Part shown: positions 1 through 7,476 of the stretch, in pieces | Layout of the letters: each line of letters opens with the position of its first letter | How positions within the stretch are numbered: the stretch's first letter is position 1 | NCBI RefSeq assembly: GCF_019008365.1 | Contig: NZ_JAHHUL010000001.1 | Coordinates: forward strand, 372,001-436,000 | Length of the DNA: 64,000 nt | DNA from: Phosphitispora fastidiosa | GTDB lineage: Bacteria; Bacillota; Thermincolia; Thermincolales; UBA2595 | Direction: 5' to 3' | Translations under genes and position numbers: made by a program | The notes under the pieces: model-generated | Seen by the model: only the letters and a program-made list of their open reading frames with translations | What the model was told of the DNA's origin: nothing | Database searches by the model: none

Positions 1-139
1 CCCACCTGACAGCATCGGCAATATTACTCTTGCCGCTCCCATTAGGTCCAACAACAGCGGTAATGCCCGGGGTAAACTGGAGTTCTATTTTATCAGCCAG
101 GGATTTGAAGCCCTGAACCTCAATTCTCTTCAGGTACAA
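1..139 (-). CDS. smc: Chromosome segregation protein SMC, N-terminal fragment (runs off left edge)
   Basis: Only the first ~46 codons are present. The translation begins [17 protein letters not shown] and contains the SMC-type Walker A motif GPNGSGKSN, which binds ATP in the head domain. SMC is the ATPase that compacts and organises the chromosome with ScpA and ScpB. The start is a TTG at 139 preceded by a good AAGGAGG site; no ATG fits. In Firmicutes smc usually follows rnc, and here rnc lies ~7 kb upstream on the same strand, so the usual neighbourhood is split by the genes between 242 and 7476. Identity is firm although the gene is truncated by the window. Confidence 0.93.
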   Translation of the reverse strand, partial: MYLKRIEVQGFKSLADKIELQFTPGITAVVGPNGSGKSNIADAVRW

Positions 140-220
140 AAGGGTTCCTCCTTACATTTTGAAAAAACCAGCCTTAATGACACTTATCAATTAAAGCTTT
201 CCTGTTTTAATGAATTCAAC

Positions 221-253
221 AAAAAAAGGGCACTTTCCTTCTCAGTCCCTTTC
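221..253 (-). terminator. Rho-independent terminator after the small Cys-rich gene
   Basis: On the minus strand a short GC-containing hairpin (AAAGGGAC pairing with GTGCCCTTT, one bulge) runs into a stretch of seven T. It overlaps the stop codon of the gene at 242-385 and would separate it from smc. Confidence 0.6.
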
Positions 254-385
254 TTCAAAAAACATTTCTTTGGTTTCACAGACCAGTTGACCATTTTGGC
301 TTTTGATGCACACCTTTTTAGCGATACACCACTTCCCGGAGCGATTCCAGCGGCACCACTCTTCATTACAGTAAACGGTGGTCAC
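242..385 (-). CDS. Small Cys-rich protein, DUF1540-like (47 aa)
   Basis: A short gene starting with GTG at 385, with an AGGGTG ribosome site seven bases upstream and a terminator right after the stop. The 47-residue product has five cysteines (C6, C11, C20, C26, C36 approx.) in a C-x4-C-x8-C-x5-C-x9-C spacing with an Asn/Trp/Gly-rich centre. This resembles the short Cys-rich DUF1540 family of Firmicutes, which may bind metal; that assignment is from pattern memory, not a search. It sits alone between smc and the divergent cobT leader. Function unknown. Confidence 0.6.
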   Translation of the reverse strand: MTTVYCNEEWCRWNRSGKWCIAKKVCIKSQNGQLVCETKEMFFEERD

Positions 386-454
386 AACAATTCACCCTTT
401 TTAATCAGGGTATGCAGAGCCGCAGTTTTTGTGATATTCGTTAATAACAATTAC

Positions 455-481
455 AAAAGCCGGGAAATTTCCGGCTTTTAA
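455..481. terminator. Symmetric hairpin with A/T flanks
   Basis: AAAGCCGG and CCGGCTTT form a near-perfect hairpin with A-rich and T-rich flanks, so it could terminate on either strand. It sits between the small Cys-rich gene and the cobT promoter; no adjacent gene clearly needs it. Confidence 0.5.
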
Positions 482-566
482 TGTTACAATAAATAAAGAA
501 GTTAAAGAAAGGATGGGTTTATGAAGAACTCAATTTTAATTCTAATTACATATTAAAAATTATTTA

Positions 567-595
567 TTGATAATTTCAGGCAACTCTTTTATAAT
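567..595 (+). promoter_or_regulatory. Sigma-A promoter of the cobT transcript
   Basis: TTGATA at 567-572 and TATAAT at 590-595 with a 17-base spacer, a near-consensus vegetative promoter. Transcription would start near 602, about 25 bases before the riboswitch. Confidence 0.8.
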
Positions 596-625
596 AATAA
601 TATACTTTCAAACAAAAAAATATCC

Positions 626-805
626 CAAAGGTTATTGGTGCCTCTAATGAGGAGAATAGGGAATTGGGTGAAAATCCCAAGCGGTCCCGCCACTGTAAGT
701 GTTAGCATGCCTTCAACAGACCACTCGAGTTTTTCGGGGAAGGTGAAAAGCATGTGATGATCACAAGCCAGGAGACCTGCCATAGCCGTCATATTGCTGC
801 ATCTC
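626..805 (+). promoter_or_regulatory. Cobalamin (B12) riboswitch aptamer
   Basis: The conserved blocks of the AdoCbl riboswitch are present in order: GGTGCC near 639, GGGAATTGGGTGAAAATCCC around 659-678, GCGGTCCCGCCACTGTAA around 681-698, and the B12 box GCCAGGAGACCTGCC around 767-781. It lies between a consensus promoter and cobT. A terminator follows at once, so B12 binding most likely causes premature termination and lowers cobT expression when the cofactor is plentiful. Confidence 0.95.
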
Positions 806-837
806 GTGGAATGATGCAGGTATTGGTGAATGATGGC

Positions 838-875
838 AAAGTTCACAGCTTTATAAGCTGTGAACTTTTTGTTTT
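838..875 (+). terminator. Riboswitch expression-platform terminator
   Basis: AGTTCACAGCTT and AAGCTGTGAACT form a perfect 12-bp stem with a three-base loop, followed by TTTTTGTTTTT. It lies about 40 bases after the B12 box and 225 bases before cobT, as expected for a riboswitch-controlled terminator. Confidence 0.88.
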
Positions 876-910
876 TCTCCGGCAGGTAAGCTCTTGGAAA
901 TGAGCGGGAA

Positions 911-1016
911 TGGTGAGCTATTGCATCGATTTTCCGCACTGCCGCCTATGAGTCTAAGCTGCCACTCCCCCCGGCAACAAGGCAGTGCCAGGAAAATCTT
1001 GTACAACATCTCACCA
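911..1016. repeat. Palindromic repeat, long copy, in the cobT leader
   Basis: The ends (911-935 and 991-1016) are imperfect inverted copies of each other and enclose a second inverted pair, GCACTGCC at 936-943 and GGCAGTGC at 981-988. The last 26 bases match 24 of 26 positions of the 3' arm of the element just after cobT (2147-2204), so the two are copies of one repeat. It sits between the riboswitch terminator and the cobT start and will be folded in the mRNA leader. Confidence 0.8.
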
Positions 1017-1100
1017 TATAAAGAATCCAAGGTATAAAGCCTTGAATATACAAAAAAAATTAAATAAAAAAATTTATTAAAAATCAAGGAGGAAACAAAA

Positions 1101-2141
1101 ATGAGTTTACTTGAAAAGACCCTGCAGCAAATTGGGGATTTAGACCGTGCCAGCATGGAACAGACCCAGGAGAGGCTGAACAATCTGATCAAGCCCCCCG
1201 GGAGCCTAGGCGTACTCGAGGAAATGGTCCTTCAGCTTAGCGGCATCTACAGTGACCCTATGCCCAAAACAGGAAAAAAAGTAATCATAGTCATGGGAGC
1301 TGACCATGGTGTGGTCCAGGAAGGGGTTAGCGCATTCCCCCCAATGGTAACTATTGCTATGATGCCAACCTTTGCTGATGGAATTGCCAGTGTCTGCGTA
1401 CTTGGCAGGCATGCCGGGGCAGAGATTGTCCCCGTTGATATCGGAGTGGCTGCCCCAATTGACCACCCGGGGGTCATCAACCGGAAGATAAAATTCGGGA
1501 CCGATAATATGCTCAAGGGCCCGGCAATGTCCCGGGAAGAAGCCGTCAAGGCAATTGAAACCGGAATTGAGATAGCCAATAATGAAATCAGCAAGGGTGC
1601 CCGGGTTCTGGGTACCGGGGACATGGGAATTGGTAATACCACCCCCAGCAGCGCCATCCTTTCGGTTTTGGGCGGTTTCACCCCTGAAGAGGTTACCGGA
1701 CGGGGAACCGGTGTTGACGACCAATCTCTTTCCAATAAAGCAGTAGTAATTCAGAAGGCCATTGAGTTAAACCGTCCGGATAAGAACGATCCTGTTGATG
1801 TCCTGGCAAAAGTGGGCGGCCTGGAAATTGGCGGCATAGCCGGAACCATACTGGCAGCATCAGCAAGCAGGGTTCCGGTTGTGGTTGATGGTTTTATCTC
1901 CAGCGCCGGTGCTCTCATTGCCGCCAGACTGGCTCCCAATTCGGTGAGCTTTATGATTCCATCACACTGTTCCGCAGAACAGGCCCACCGGACCATGCTT
2001 GAATGCGTGGGATTAAGGCCAATCCTGGATATGAAAATGAGACTAGGGGAAGGCACTGGGGCGGCCCTGGCCATGTCGGTGCTGGATGCATCAATAAAAA
2101 TGCTTCATGAAGTGGGGACCTTTAAAGATATCGGCATGTAA
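1101..2141 (+). CDS. cobT: Nicotinate-nucleotide--dimethylbenzimidazole phosphoribosyltransferase
   Basis: A 346-residue protein of normal length for CobT. The enzyme transfers phosphoribose from nicotinate mononucleotide to the lower-ligand base (5,6-dimethylbenzimidazole or a relative) in the last part of cobalamin synthesis. The typical N-terminal ALN-type region with KPPGSLG, the GDMGIGNTTP block, and the C-terminal EGTGAALA containing the catalytic Glu are visible. The start ATG follows AAGGAGG. The gene stands alone behind a B12 riboswitch, so it is probably repressed by its product. It is flanked by two palindromic repeats. Other cobalamin genes are not in the window; the RdhA-like protein at 26748 is a likely corrinoid user. 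Confidence 0.96.
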   Translation: MSLLEKTLQQIGDLDRASMEQTQERLNNLIKPPGSLGVLEEMVLQLSGIYSDPMPKTGKKVIIVMGADHGVVQEGVSAFPPMVTIAMMPTFADGIASVCVLGRHAGAEIVPVDIGVAAPIDHPGVINRKIKFGTDNMLKGPAMSREEAVKAIETGIEIANNEISKGARVLGTGDMGIGNTTPSSAILSVLGGFTPEEVTGRGTGVDDQSLSNKAVVIQKAIELNRPDKNDPVDVLAKVGGLEIGGIAGTILAASASRVPVVVDGFISSAGALIAARLAPNSVSFMIPSHCSAEQAHRTMLECVGLRPILDMKMRLGEGTGAALAMSVLDASIKMLHEVGTFKDIGM

Positions 2142-2146
2142 GATAA

Positions 2147-2204
2147 TGAGGTGTTGTACCCGATTTTCCTCGCTGCCACGGGGGAAATCTTGTACAACAC
2201 CTCA
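2147..2204. repeat. Palindromic repeat, short copy, after cobT
   Basis: Perfect 13-bp arms TGAGGTGTTGTAC (2147-2159) and GTACAACACCTCA (2192-2204) surround a 32-base centre, beginning five bases after the cobT stop. The 3' arm and neighbouring bases match the element at 911-1016. There is no T-run on the cobT strand, so it is not a standard terminator. Confidence 0.8.
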
Positions 2205-2242
2205 CCAAATGCCACAGTACGAAACATCCGGGCAGTAAGAAT

Positions 2243-2800
2243 TTAGCTTGCTGCGACAATCTTGCGAATCCCTTCGATAAAAGCGTTAAAACTCAAAGAA
2301 CAATTTGTATCAATCTTCATGAATTTAGCAATTTTTTTCGAACCACTATATTTTTGATATTCGGGCACCATTTTTTGCAGTACTTCGCACGGGTTAGCAA
2401 GTTTATCTGGGTTTCGAAATTGAGCTTTCTCTTGTTTTCTAGCAATTCCTTTGTAATTGAAAGCTTTTTCAACTGCTGAAAGGTCACCTAAAAACCATGA
2501 TTCCAACTCGTGACAGACCACACGAACTAACGCATCAGTTCGTCCGCCTTCAAAGCACAGTTGCAATAGCCTTTGTTTAACCTGTTTGCAATCACTATTG
2601 TCCTGGTCACGAAGCACTACAAACTGTACTTCGGGAATTCTATAAGCACGCAATTTACGAGGAATTGATTTCTCCATGTCTGTTTTACCTTCATGTTTAA
2701 TAGTATGAAAGGTACATCCGTCTGGTAATATGGATGGAAGTATTTCGTCTAAAACTGCTTTCATTGAAATCTCTTCCAATAAAAATACTATATGCTTCAT
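2243..2800 (-). CDS. TOPRIM-like protein, DUF4276 type, partner of the AAA ATPase
   Basis: A 185-residue protein. Near the N-terminus LLEEISMKAVLDEIL places a Glu where TOPRIM proteins have their first acidic residue; FVVLRDQDNSDC gives the Asp-x-Asp motif, and HELESWFLGD is typical of DUF4276 proteins. TOPRIM folds of this kind are nucleases in OLD- and PARIS-like systems. The start chosen (ATG at 2800) overlaps the ATPase stop by four bases (ATGA), implying translational coupling. The pair is AT-rich compared with its neighbours, suggesting acquisition. A role in phage defence or DNA repair is inferred from family and pairing only. Confidence 0.7.
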   Translation of the reverse strand: MKHIVFLLEEISMKAVLDEILPSILPDGCTFHTIKHEGKTDMEKSIPRKLRAYRIPEVQFVVLRDQDNSDCKQVKQRLLQLCFEGGRTDALVRVVCHELESWFLGDLSAVEKAFNYKGIARKQEKAQFRNPDKLANPCEVLQKMVPEYQKYSGSKKIAKFMKIDTNCSLSFNAFIEGIRKIVAAS

Positions 2801-3978
2801 TGCGGTCCAGCTCCCTCGAAGAAGCCTTGCTTCCATAATGCCCCTGGCAAATCACCTTCAACTACTAAATTTCTGAGCAGTTCATCGTCGGATGCACGTT
2901 TAACTTCACTGTAACCATCACTTTTTGTTAACCAAAATAATTCGTTTAATTCAACTCCGTTAACAAAATCAGGCGAATGCGTAGAGATAAACACTTGTCC
3001 TCCCGCTCGTGTGTAAGCTCTAAACTCTTCTGCAAGTTCAAATAAAAGTTCGGGATGCAGTTGATTTTCAGGTTCCTCAATACATAACAATGGGTGTGGC
3101 TTGGGGTCATTCAATAATAACAAGTAAGCAAACATTTTTATAGTCCCATCAGAAACATATCTCGCAACAAACGGGTCTTTAAAAGAACCATCTTGAAACC
3201 TGAGTACTATTCGTCCATCGGGAGTTTCCACTGCTTCTACAGACTTTATACCTGGGACTCTGTATTCCATTTTGCGTAAAATTTGCTTAAATTTTTCCGG
3301 ATAATGTTGATACATAAACTGCGCTACTAGTGGCAAGTTCTCTCCTGTAGGCGAAAGGTGTTCTGCGTAACCCGCATCAGCACTAGCACGAGCCGCTTGA
3401 ACATGAAAATCGGAAACATGCCACCCTTCAATTAATCTCCTGAAAGCAGCTACTTGCTTAAACTTTTGAAATTGCCCTAGTCCTTTAATAGCAAGAATGT
3501 CTGGCGAATCAAGTTTTTGTTCTTCACGCTCTTCCTTTACCCCTAATCTACCATATTCGCTTTCATTTACGATAGCTGTCCCTGAGCCATTTGAAAAATC
3601 CAGAAAGTGCCATGGTGCACCTTGTTGTCCACGACGATATTTTAATACTTCTCTTGATACTACTGGCAGACCAGAGCAGTCTAAACCAATATGGAGCTCA
3701 TATGTAACTAATGGTTCCCCCGGTTCTGGCCTAAATTTAATTTCAAATTCGATTGGTCCTTGCTGGTCTCGTGATACAACTTCCTTAAATCCGCCTCGTT
3801 TTGTTAAGGCTGCTCTTACATTGTCTATCAAGGAATCATGCAAAAAACCAAAAGCATCGAACAAAGTTGATTTTCCGGAGCCGTTCGCTCCTAAAAAAAC
3901 AACCATATCCGGTAAATTAACGAGTCTTAGGTCTTTAAAAATCTTAAAATTCTTTAACCGTAGTCCTTCAATTTTCAT
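2797..3978 (-). CDS. AAA family ATPase (AAA_21/RecF-like SMC-type)
   Basis: A 393-residue ATPase with an ABC/SMC-like head. Walker A GANGSGKSTL lies at ~29-38, a signature-like YVSDGTIKM near 290, and Walker B LLCIEEPENQLHP near 310, followed by the H-loop STHSPDF near 345. This arrangement (RecF/OLD-like, no long coiled coil) is common in two-gene anti-phage modules. The ATG at 3978 follows GGAGGGG and begins MKIEGLRLKNFK; the upstream in-frame codons are not needed. It is the first gene of a two-gene operon with the TOPRIM-like gene and has its own promoter at 4055-4084. Confidence 0.85.
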   Translation of the reverse strand: MKIEGLRLKNFKIFKDLRLVNLPDMVVFLGANGSGKSTLFDAFGFLHDSLIDNVRAALTKRGGFKEVVSRDQQGPIEFEIKFRPEPGEPLVTYELHIGLDCSGLPVVSREVLKYRRGQQGAPWHFLDFSNGSGTAIVNESEYGRLGVKEEREEQKLDSPDILAIKGLGQFQKFKQVAAFRRLIEGWHVSDFHVQAARASADAGYAEHLSPTGENLPLVAQFMYQHYPEKFKQILRKMEYRVPGIKSVEAVETPDGRIVLRFQDGSFKDPFVARYVSDGTIKMFAYLLLLNDPKPHPLLCIEEPENQLHPELLFELAEEFRAYTRAGGQVFISTHSPDFVNGVELNELFWLTKSDGYSEVKRASDDELLRNLVVEGDLPGALWKQGFFEGAGPQ

Positions 3979-4054
3979 AAGACCCCTCCAACAATAATCT
4001 TTCAAATAATATTCTTCATAAAAATTAATTACCCTTCCAAAAACACCCTTTATT

Positions 4055-4084
4055 ATTATATCTTGCCTAATCTTTTCTAAACAA
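4055..4084 (-). promoter_or_regulatory. Promoter of the AAA/TOPRIM cassette
   Basis: On the minus strand TTGTTT (4079-4084) and TATAAT (4055-4060) are separated by 18 bases, about 75 bases upstream of the ATPase start. The -10 is perfect; the -35 has two mismatches. Confidence 0.55.
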
Positions 4085-4192
4085 AATTTCAATCATAGCT
4101 ATATTTCGTCCGTACAAGACAAGTGCCAAACACATATTTTGTATATTATTGGTAACACTAACGGCAAATACCTTATCAAGGAGCAGGTTAAT

Positions 4193-4639
4193 TTGCCAAA
4201 TTTAATGCAGACAATCAAATCCTACGGGCTTACAGAGTTTTACTTTTCCCTTTCTGTTGCGGACAAAGAGGATCTGGCACAGTATTCCAGGTATCTCGTC
4301 TGTCCGCCGGACAAGACTGTATGCAGTCCCGGGTGTGACAGCTGTTTTCTTGTCCAAAACGGGGCCCAACTGCTCTGGGCGTCGGCGGCAAATGCAATTC
4401 CGGATAACAAACTTGACTTTGCCCGGCGGCTGCTCGACCATGCCCTGTCGATTTCCGGAAATGACGAAGACACCGCCTGGATACATGCTAACCTGGCCCA
4501 GGTTCATTACGAAAACCACAAGCTTGACCGGGAATCACTAAAAAAGAGTATTTACCACTGCCATGAACTGATAAAAATGGGGTTTATGAAATCATGGGCC
4601 AATAATATGATTGAGGAAATGAGTGTCTTCCATGTCTAA
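4193..4639 (+). CDS. Hypothetical protein with N-terminal Cys motif and helical C-terminus
   Basis: A 148-residue protein I do not recognise. I place the start at the TTG at 4193 because AAGGAG lies nine bases upstream; an in-frame ATG at 4205 is an alternative, and the ORF extends further upstream without a ribosome site. Residues ~37-53 hold four cysteines (C-x6-C-x3-C-x2-C), enough for a zinc or Fe-S site. The second half, with regularly spaced Ala/Leu and the LDFARRLLDHALSI and AWIHANLAQVHYE segments, looks like one or two TPR-like helical pairs. Codon use and base composition match the chromosome backbone. It converges on the S41 protease gene. Confidence 0.65.
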   Translation: MPNLMQTIKSYGLTEFYFSLSVADKEDLAQYSRYLVCPPDKTVCSPGCDSCFLVQNGAQLLWASAANAIPDNKLDFARRLLDHALSISGNDEDTAWIHANLAQVHYENHKLDRESLKKSIYHCHELIKMGFMKSWANNMIEEMSVFHV

Positions 4640-4673
4640 TCAATAGAGTGCTTATGTTAACCGAAGTTTAGGT

Positions 4674-6179
4674 CTAGCTGTCCAACAACTCTACCGCCTT
4701 GGCATACTGTTTGTCTGTCTCCTTAATGAGTCGTTCCAGTTCTCTGTTCAGTGCGCTCTGGGTGGTAAAATCCAGCACCCCGTAGGAATAGAGTCCCATA
4801 TCCTTTTGGAATGTGGCGACTGCCCTTACGGTTTTCACATCATACTTCATATCAGGTTCGTCAAGATCGTAATCAAGCATCTGCAGTATTTTTTCTGCAT
4901 TAAAGACATCGACACTCTCGGTATGCAGAGTCGGTTTGGATTTTACGGTAAGCCGGCTGACATTGTAAACACTGATTCCGTTTAGCAATACAGGGTCCTC
5001 TACAACAACATCCGGTGTCAGCCCGACCCCGTCGATAGTCCTGCCTGCCGGGGTAAAGTACTCTCCCGTAGTCAGTTTCACCCACCCAATTATCTCATCA
5101 TCGGCAGGAGTAACCTGATACCGGGAAATCAGCTCAAAACCGTCCACAAGCCTTACTCCAAGCCGCTTCTGATACTTTTCGGATGCCTCGGGTGTCAAGA
5201 GCGGAATTACATTCTGAACCCGCGATTTGCCAAAGGTCCTGGTTCCCACCAAAACCCCTGCTCCGGTATCCTGAACCGCTCCGGCCAGAATTTCACTGGC
5301 GCTCGCGCTCATACCGTTTATCAGTACCACCAGTTCATACCTGACTTTTTCCAGATCAGAATAATATTCTCTGTCTTCCGCCTCCTCAGACTTGAAGTCA
5401 AGTCTGGTAATCAGCCCTTTGGGGATAAAGTACCTGCCTGCTGCAACTACCTCATTCACCTCTCCACCGGGGTTACCCCTCAGGTCAAGAATAATTTTGC
5501 TGATATTCCTGTCCTCCATATCTTCCATGACCGGAGCAAGAAATTCCGCGGTGTTTGCATTAAAGACATCTATTTTTATGTAACCTATCTCATTATTTAT
5601 TTCATAAGAAACCGGGTTGACCCTGACAGGTCCTCTGACGGCCTCAACTTTTATCACGCCCTGCTGTCCGCCTCTGATAATCTCCAGAGCAACCGTAGTC
5701 CCGGCCTCCCCCTTGATTAATGCTGAAGCATTATATATAGCAGTACCGATAATATTTTCCCCATCTACAGCGACAATCCGGTCTCCAGGAACAATTCCCG
5801 CAGCTTCAGCCGGTGATGCGGGAAACACCTTGGTGACCAGCACATAATCCCCAGCCTTTGAAATCATAACCCCGATACCAAAATACTCACCCTGCATGTC
5901 TGAAATAAAATCACTGGCTTCGTCCGGAGTAAAGAAGACAGAATAGTCGTCAAGTCCGGCAAACATTCCTTTAAGCGCGCCCTCCAATAGCTGCCTGTCA
6001 GAAACATCATCCCGGTAGTTGTCCTGAATGAAGTCCATCATACTGTCCAGATACTCTAAGGAACCGGCGTTGCTGTTTTCCTGTGCTGAAACGAAATTGG
6101 GTCCCGAAAGACATAGCAGGGTGATAACTGCAATAACTGAGACAGCTTTGCTGAGCGGCCTGCAAAAGTTCCTGTTCAT
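4674..6179 (-). CDS. C-terminal processing protease, S41 family, secreted
   Basis: A 501-residue S41 peptidase. It has an N-terminal signal or anchor segment (residues ~9-28), a helical S41 N-terminal region, a PDZ domain (~90-175, containing GIGV and GIVPGDRI), and the protease core. The catalytic Ser is in GMSASASEI and the Lys lies ~25 residues later in TFGKSRVQ, the normal Ser-Lys dyad. The last ~70 residues look like a peptidoglycan-binding-type domain, common in Firmicutes CtpA/CtpB. It probably cleaves envelope or sporulation signalling proteins outside the membrane. The start at 6179 (MNRNF) is chosen because the signal peptide follows it; the upstream extension runs through a noncoding palindrome. 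Confidence 0.9.
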   Translation of the reverse strand: MNRNFCRPLSKAVSVIAVITLLCLSGPNFVSAQENSNAGSLEYLDSMMDFIQDNYRDDVSDRQLLEGALKGMFAGLDDYSVFFTPDEASDFISDMQGEYFGIGVMISKAGDYVLVTKVFPASPAEAAGIVPGDRIVAVDGENIIGTAIYNASALIKGEAGTTVALEIIRGGQQGVIKVEAVRGPVRVNPVSYEINNEIGYIKIDVFNANTAEFLAPVMEDMEDRNISKIILDLRGNPGGEVNEVVAAGRYFIPKGLITRLDFKSEEAEDREYYSDLEKVRYELVVLINGMSASASEILAGAVQDTGAGVLVGTRTFGKSRVQNVIPLLTPEASEKYQKRLGVRLVDGFELISRYQVTPADDEIIGWVKLTTGEYFTPAGRTIDGVGLTPDVVVEDPVLLNGISVYNVSRLTVKSKPTLHTESVDVFNAEKILQMLDYDLDEPDMKYDVKTVRAVATFQKDMGLYSYGVLDFTTQSALNRELERLIKETDKQYAKAVELLDS

Positions 6180-6283
6180 GAAAATCCTCCTCAGTATAGT
6201 AACATAAAAACCAATGTTTTCATGATTCGACATTAGTTTGGAAAACCCTCTCCACCTGTAGCTCTTACCTGCGGAAAGACAAA

Positions 6284-6332
6284 AGGCAGATGTACCCGCA
6301 GGCGTCTCATGCCTTCCGGAACACATCTGCCT
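6284..6332 (-). repeat. Structured intergenic element, copy A (short form)
   Basis: Perfect 10-bp arms AGGCAGATGT/ACATCTGCCT. On the minus strand the 5' arm is followed by GTTCCGGA, the same block seen after the 5' arm in the elements at 27770 and 54560. A TTTTGTCTTT follows the 3' arm, so this copy may also act as terminator for the radical SAM gene upstream (6403-7476). It lies between that gene and the S41 protease. Confidence 0.7.
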
Positions 6333-6348
6333 CATTGTAAATAAATAT

Positions 6349-6399
6349 GGGCTGCCGACTGCTGACTAGCCATTTTAGCTGGTCACCAGTCGATAGCCC
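6349..6399. repeat. Long imperfect hairpin next to copy A
   Basis: GGGCT/AGCCC outer and CGACTG/CAGTCG inner pairs with further matches form a ~51-base hairpin with few mismatches. It starts four bases after the radical SAM stop codon on that gene's strand. Confidence 0.6.
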
Positions 6400-6402
6400 T
6401 TA

Positions 6403-7476
6403 CTAAAGTTCTGTCCTGTGCATCTGGTAACAGGCCTGTTGTCCGTCAATACCAACAACCTTGATACTGCCCCTGGCAAGAACACTGCTTGGTTTGGTAA
6501 TCAGGCGCTTGAGACCAATCTTTTGGGCCAAATACTTTACATTACCTGCTGAATGTCCCCTGACCACAGAAATATCCTGGTCCGGAACTTCAACTACTAT
6601 TTCCCGGGCATGGGAAATACCGGCCACTTCCACCAGGAGATGTTCCAGCATATCCCTTGCCGCCGCACTCTCAACAAGCTCCCTAAAGGCGGGATGGTAA
6701 GGCCCGGCTATCACATCTCCCGTGAGGTTAATCTGTTCACTTGGCTGCAGCCCTATTCTGATTACATTAATTCCTTCCTTTTCAAACATAACCAGGATTT
6801 TTTTGCAGCGCTGCACAGCCTGCCACAGTTCCAGGGGAAGGTAATCGCCTTTGCAATACAGTTCCTCAAGATGTGTCCCCTTTAAAACCAGGCATGGATA
6901 AATCCTCACCATATCCGGCGCCAGCGCTGTCAGTTCAGACGCGGTAAACAGGTCCGCTGCCTCTGCAGCCCCGGGAAGCCCGATCATCATCTGCAGGCCC
7001 AGGCTGAAACCCCATGACCTGAGTAAGGCTGCGGCCCTCAGCACATCTCTGCTGGTATGCCCTCTGCCTGACTTCCAGAGAACTTCATCATCCATAGACT
7101 GGACTCCCAGTTCAACAGTAGAAACACCGTATCCTGACAGCAGGAGCAAAATGTCTTCCGATATCGCATCAGGCCTGGTAGAAACCCTAATGCTGTTAAT
7201 ATCGCCTTTGACCATGAATTCATAGGCGGGCTGCAGAAGTTCCTTCTGCAAGTCCTTATCCACTGCTGTGAAGCTTCCCCCATAAAAGGCTACTTCCCTA
7301 ACAATCCCCTCACCCTTGGGCATCGTTTCCAGGTAAGATTGTATTTTTCTGCGCACTTCCCTGCTGTCGGGAACCTGCTCCAGTCCGGTAATCTTCTTCT
7401 GATTGCAGAAAACACACCGATGCGGACAGCCAAGGTCGGGAACAAAGACAGGAATAATATAATGTGATTTATTCAT
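6403..7476 (-). CDS. Elp3-like radical SAM protein
   Basis: A 357-residue radical SAM protein. The Fe-S cluster motif is in DLGCPHRCVFCNQKK (C-x3-C-x2-C), followed by the VAFYGGSFTA glycine-rich motif and the Elp3-like C-terminal region. In Firmicutes this uncharacterised protein is typically encoded beside rnc and smc, which is the context here. It lacks an acetyltransferase domain, so it is not full Elp3. The start at 7476 (MNKSHYIIP) overlaps the rnc end by eight bases (ATGAATAA); an upstream in-frame start inside rnc is less likely. A tRNA- or macromolecule-modifying role is plausible but unproven. Confidence 0.85.
   Translation of the reverse strand: MNKSHYIIPVFVPDLGCPHRCVFCNQKKITGLEQVPDSREVRRKIQSYLETMPKGEGIVREVAFYGGSFTAVDKDLQKELLQPAYEFMVKGDINSIRVSTRPDAISEDILLLLSGYGVSTVELGVQSMDDEVLWKSGRGHTSRDVLRAAALLRSWGFSLGLQMMIGLPGAAEAADLFTASELTALAPDMVRIYPCLVLKGTHLEELYCKGDYLPLELWQAVQRCKKILVMFEKEGINVIRIGLQPSEQINLTGDVIAGPYHPAFRELVESAAARDMLEHLLVEVAGISHAREIVVEVPDQDISVVRGHSAGNVKYLAQKIGLKRLITKPSSVLARGSIKVVGIDGQQACYQMHRTEL

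Noticed and set aside
300-400. Possible T-box leader on the minus strand (GTGGTGCCGC near 350)
   Set aside because: The sequence differs from the T-box consensus, no tRNA-synthetase or amino-acid gene follows, and the region is explained by a short coding sequence.
287-481. 64-codon plus-strand reading frame between smc and cobT
   Set aside because: No ribosome site, unlikely composition, and it overlaps the better-supported minus-strand Cys-rich gene at 242-385 and the hairpin at 455-481.
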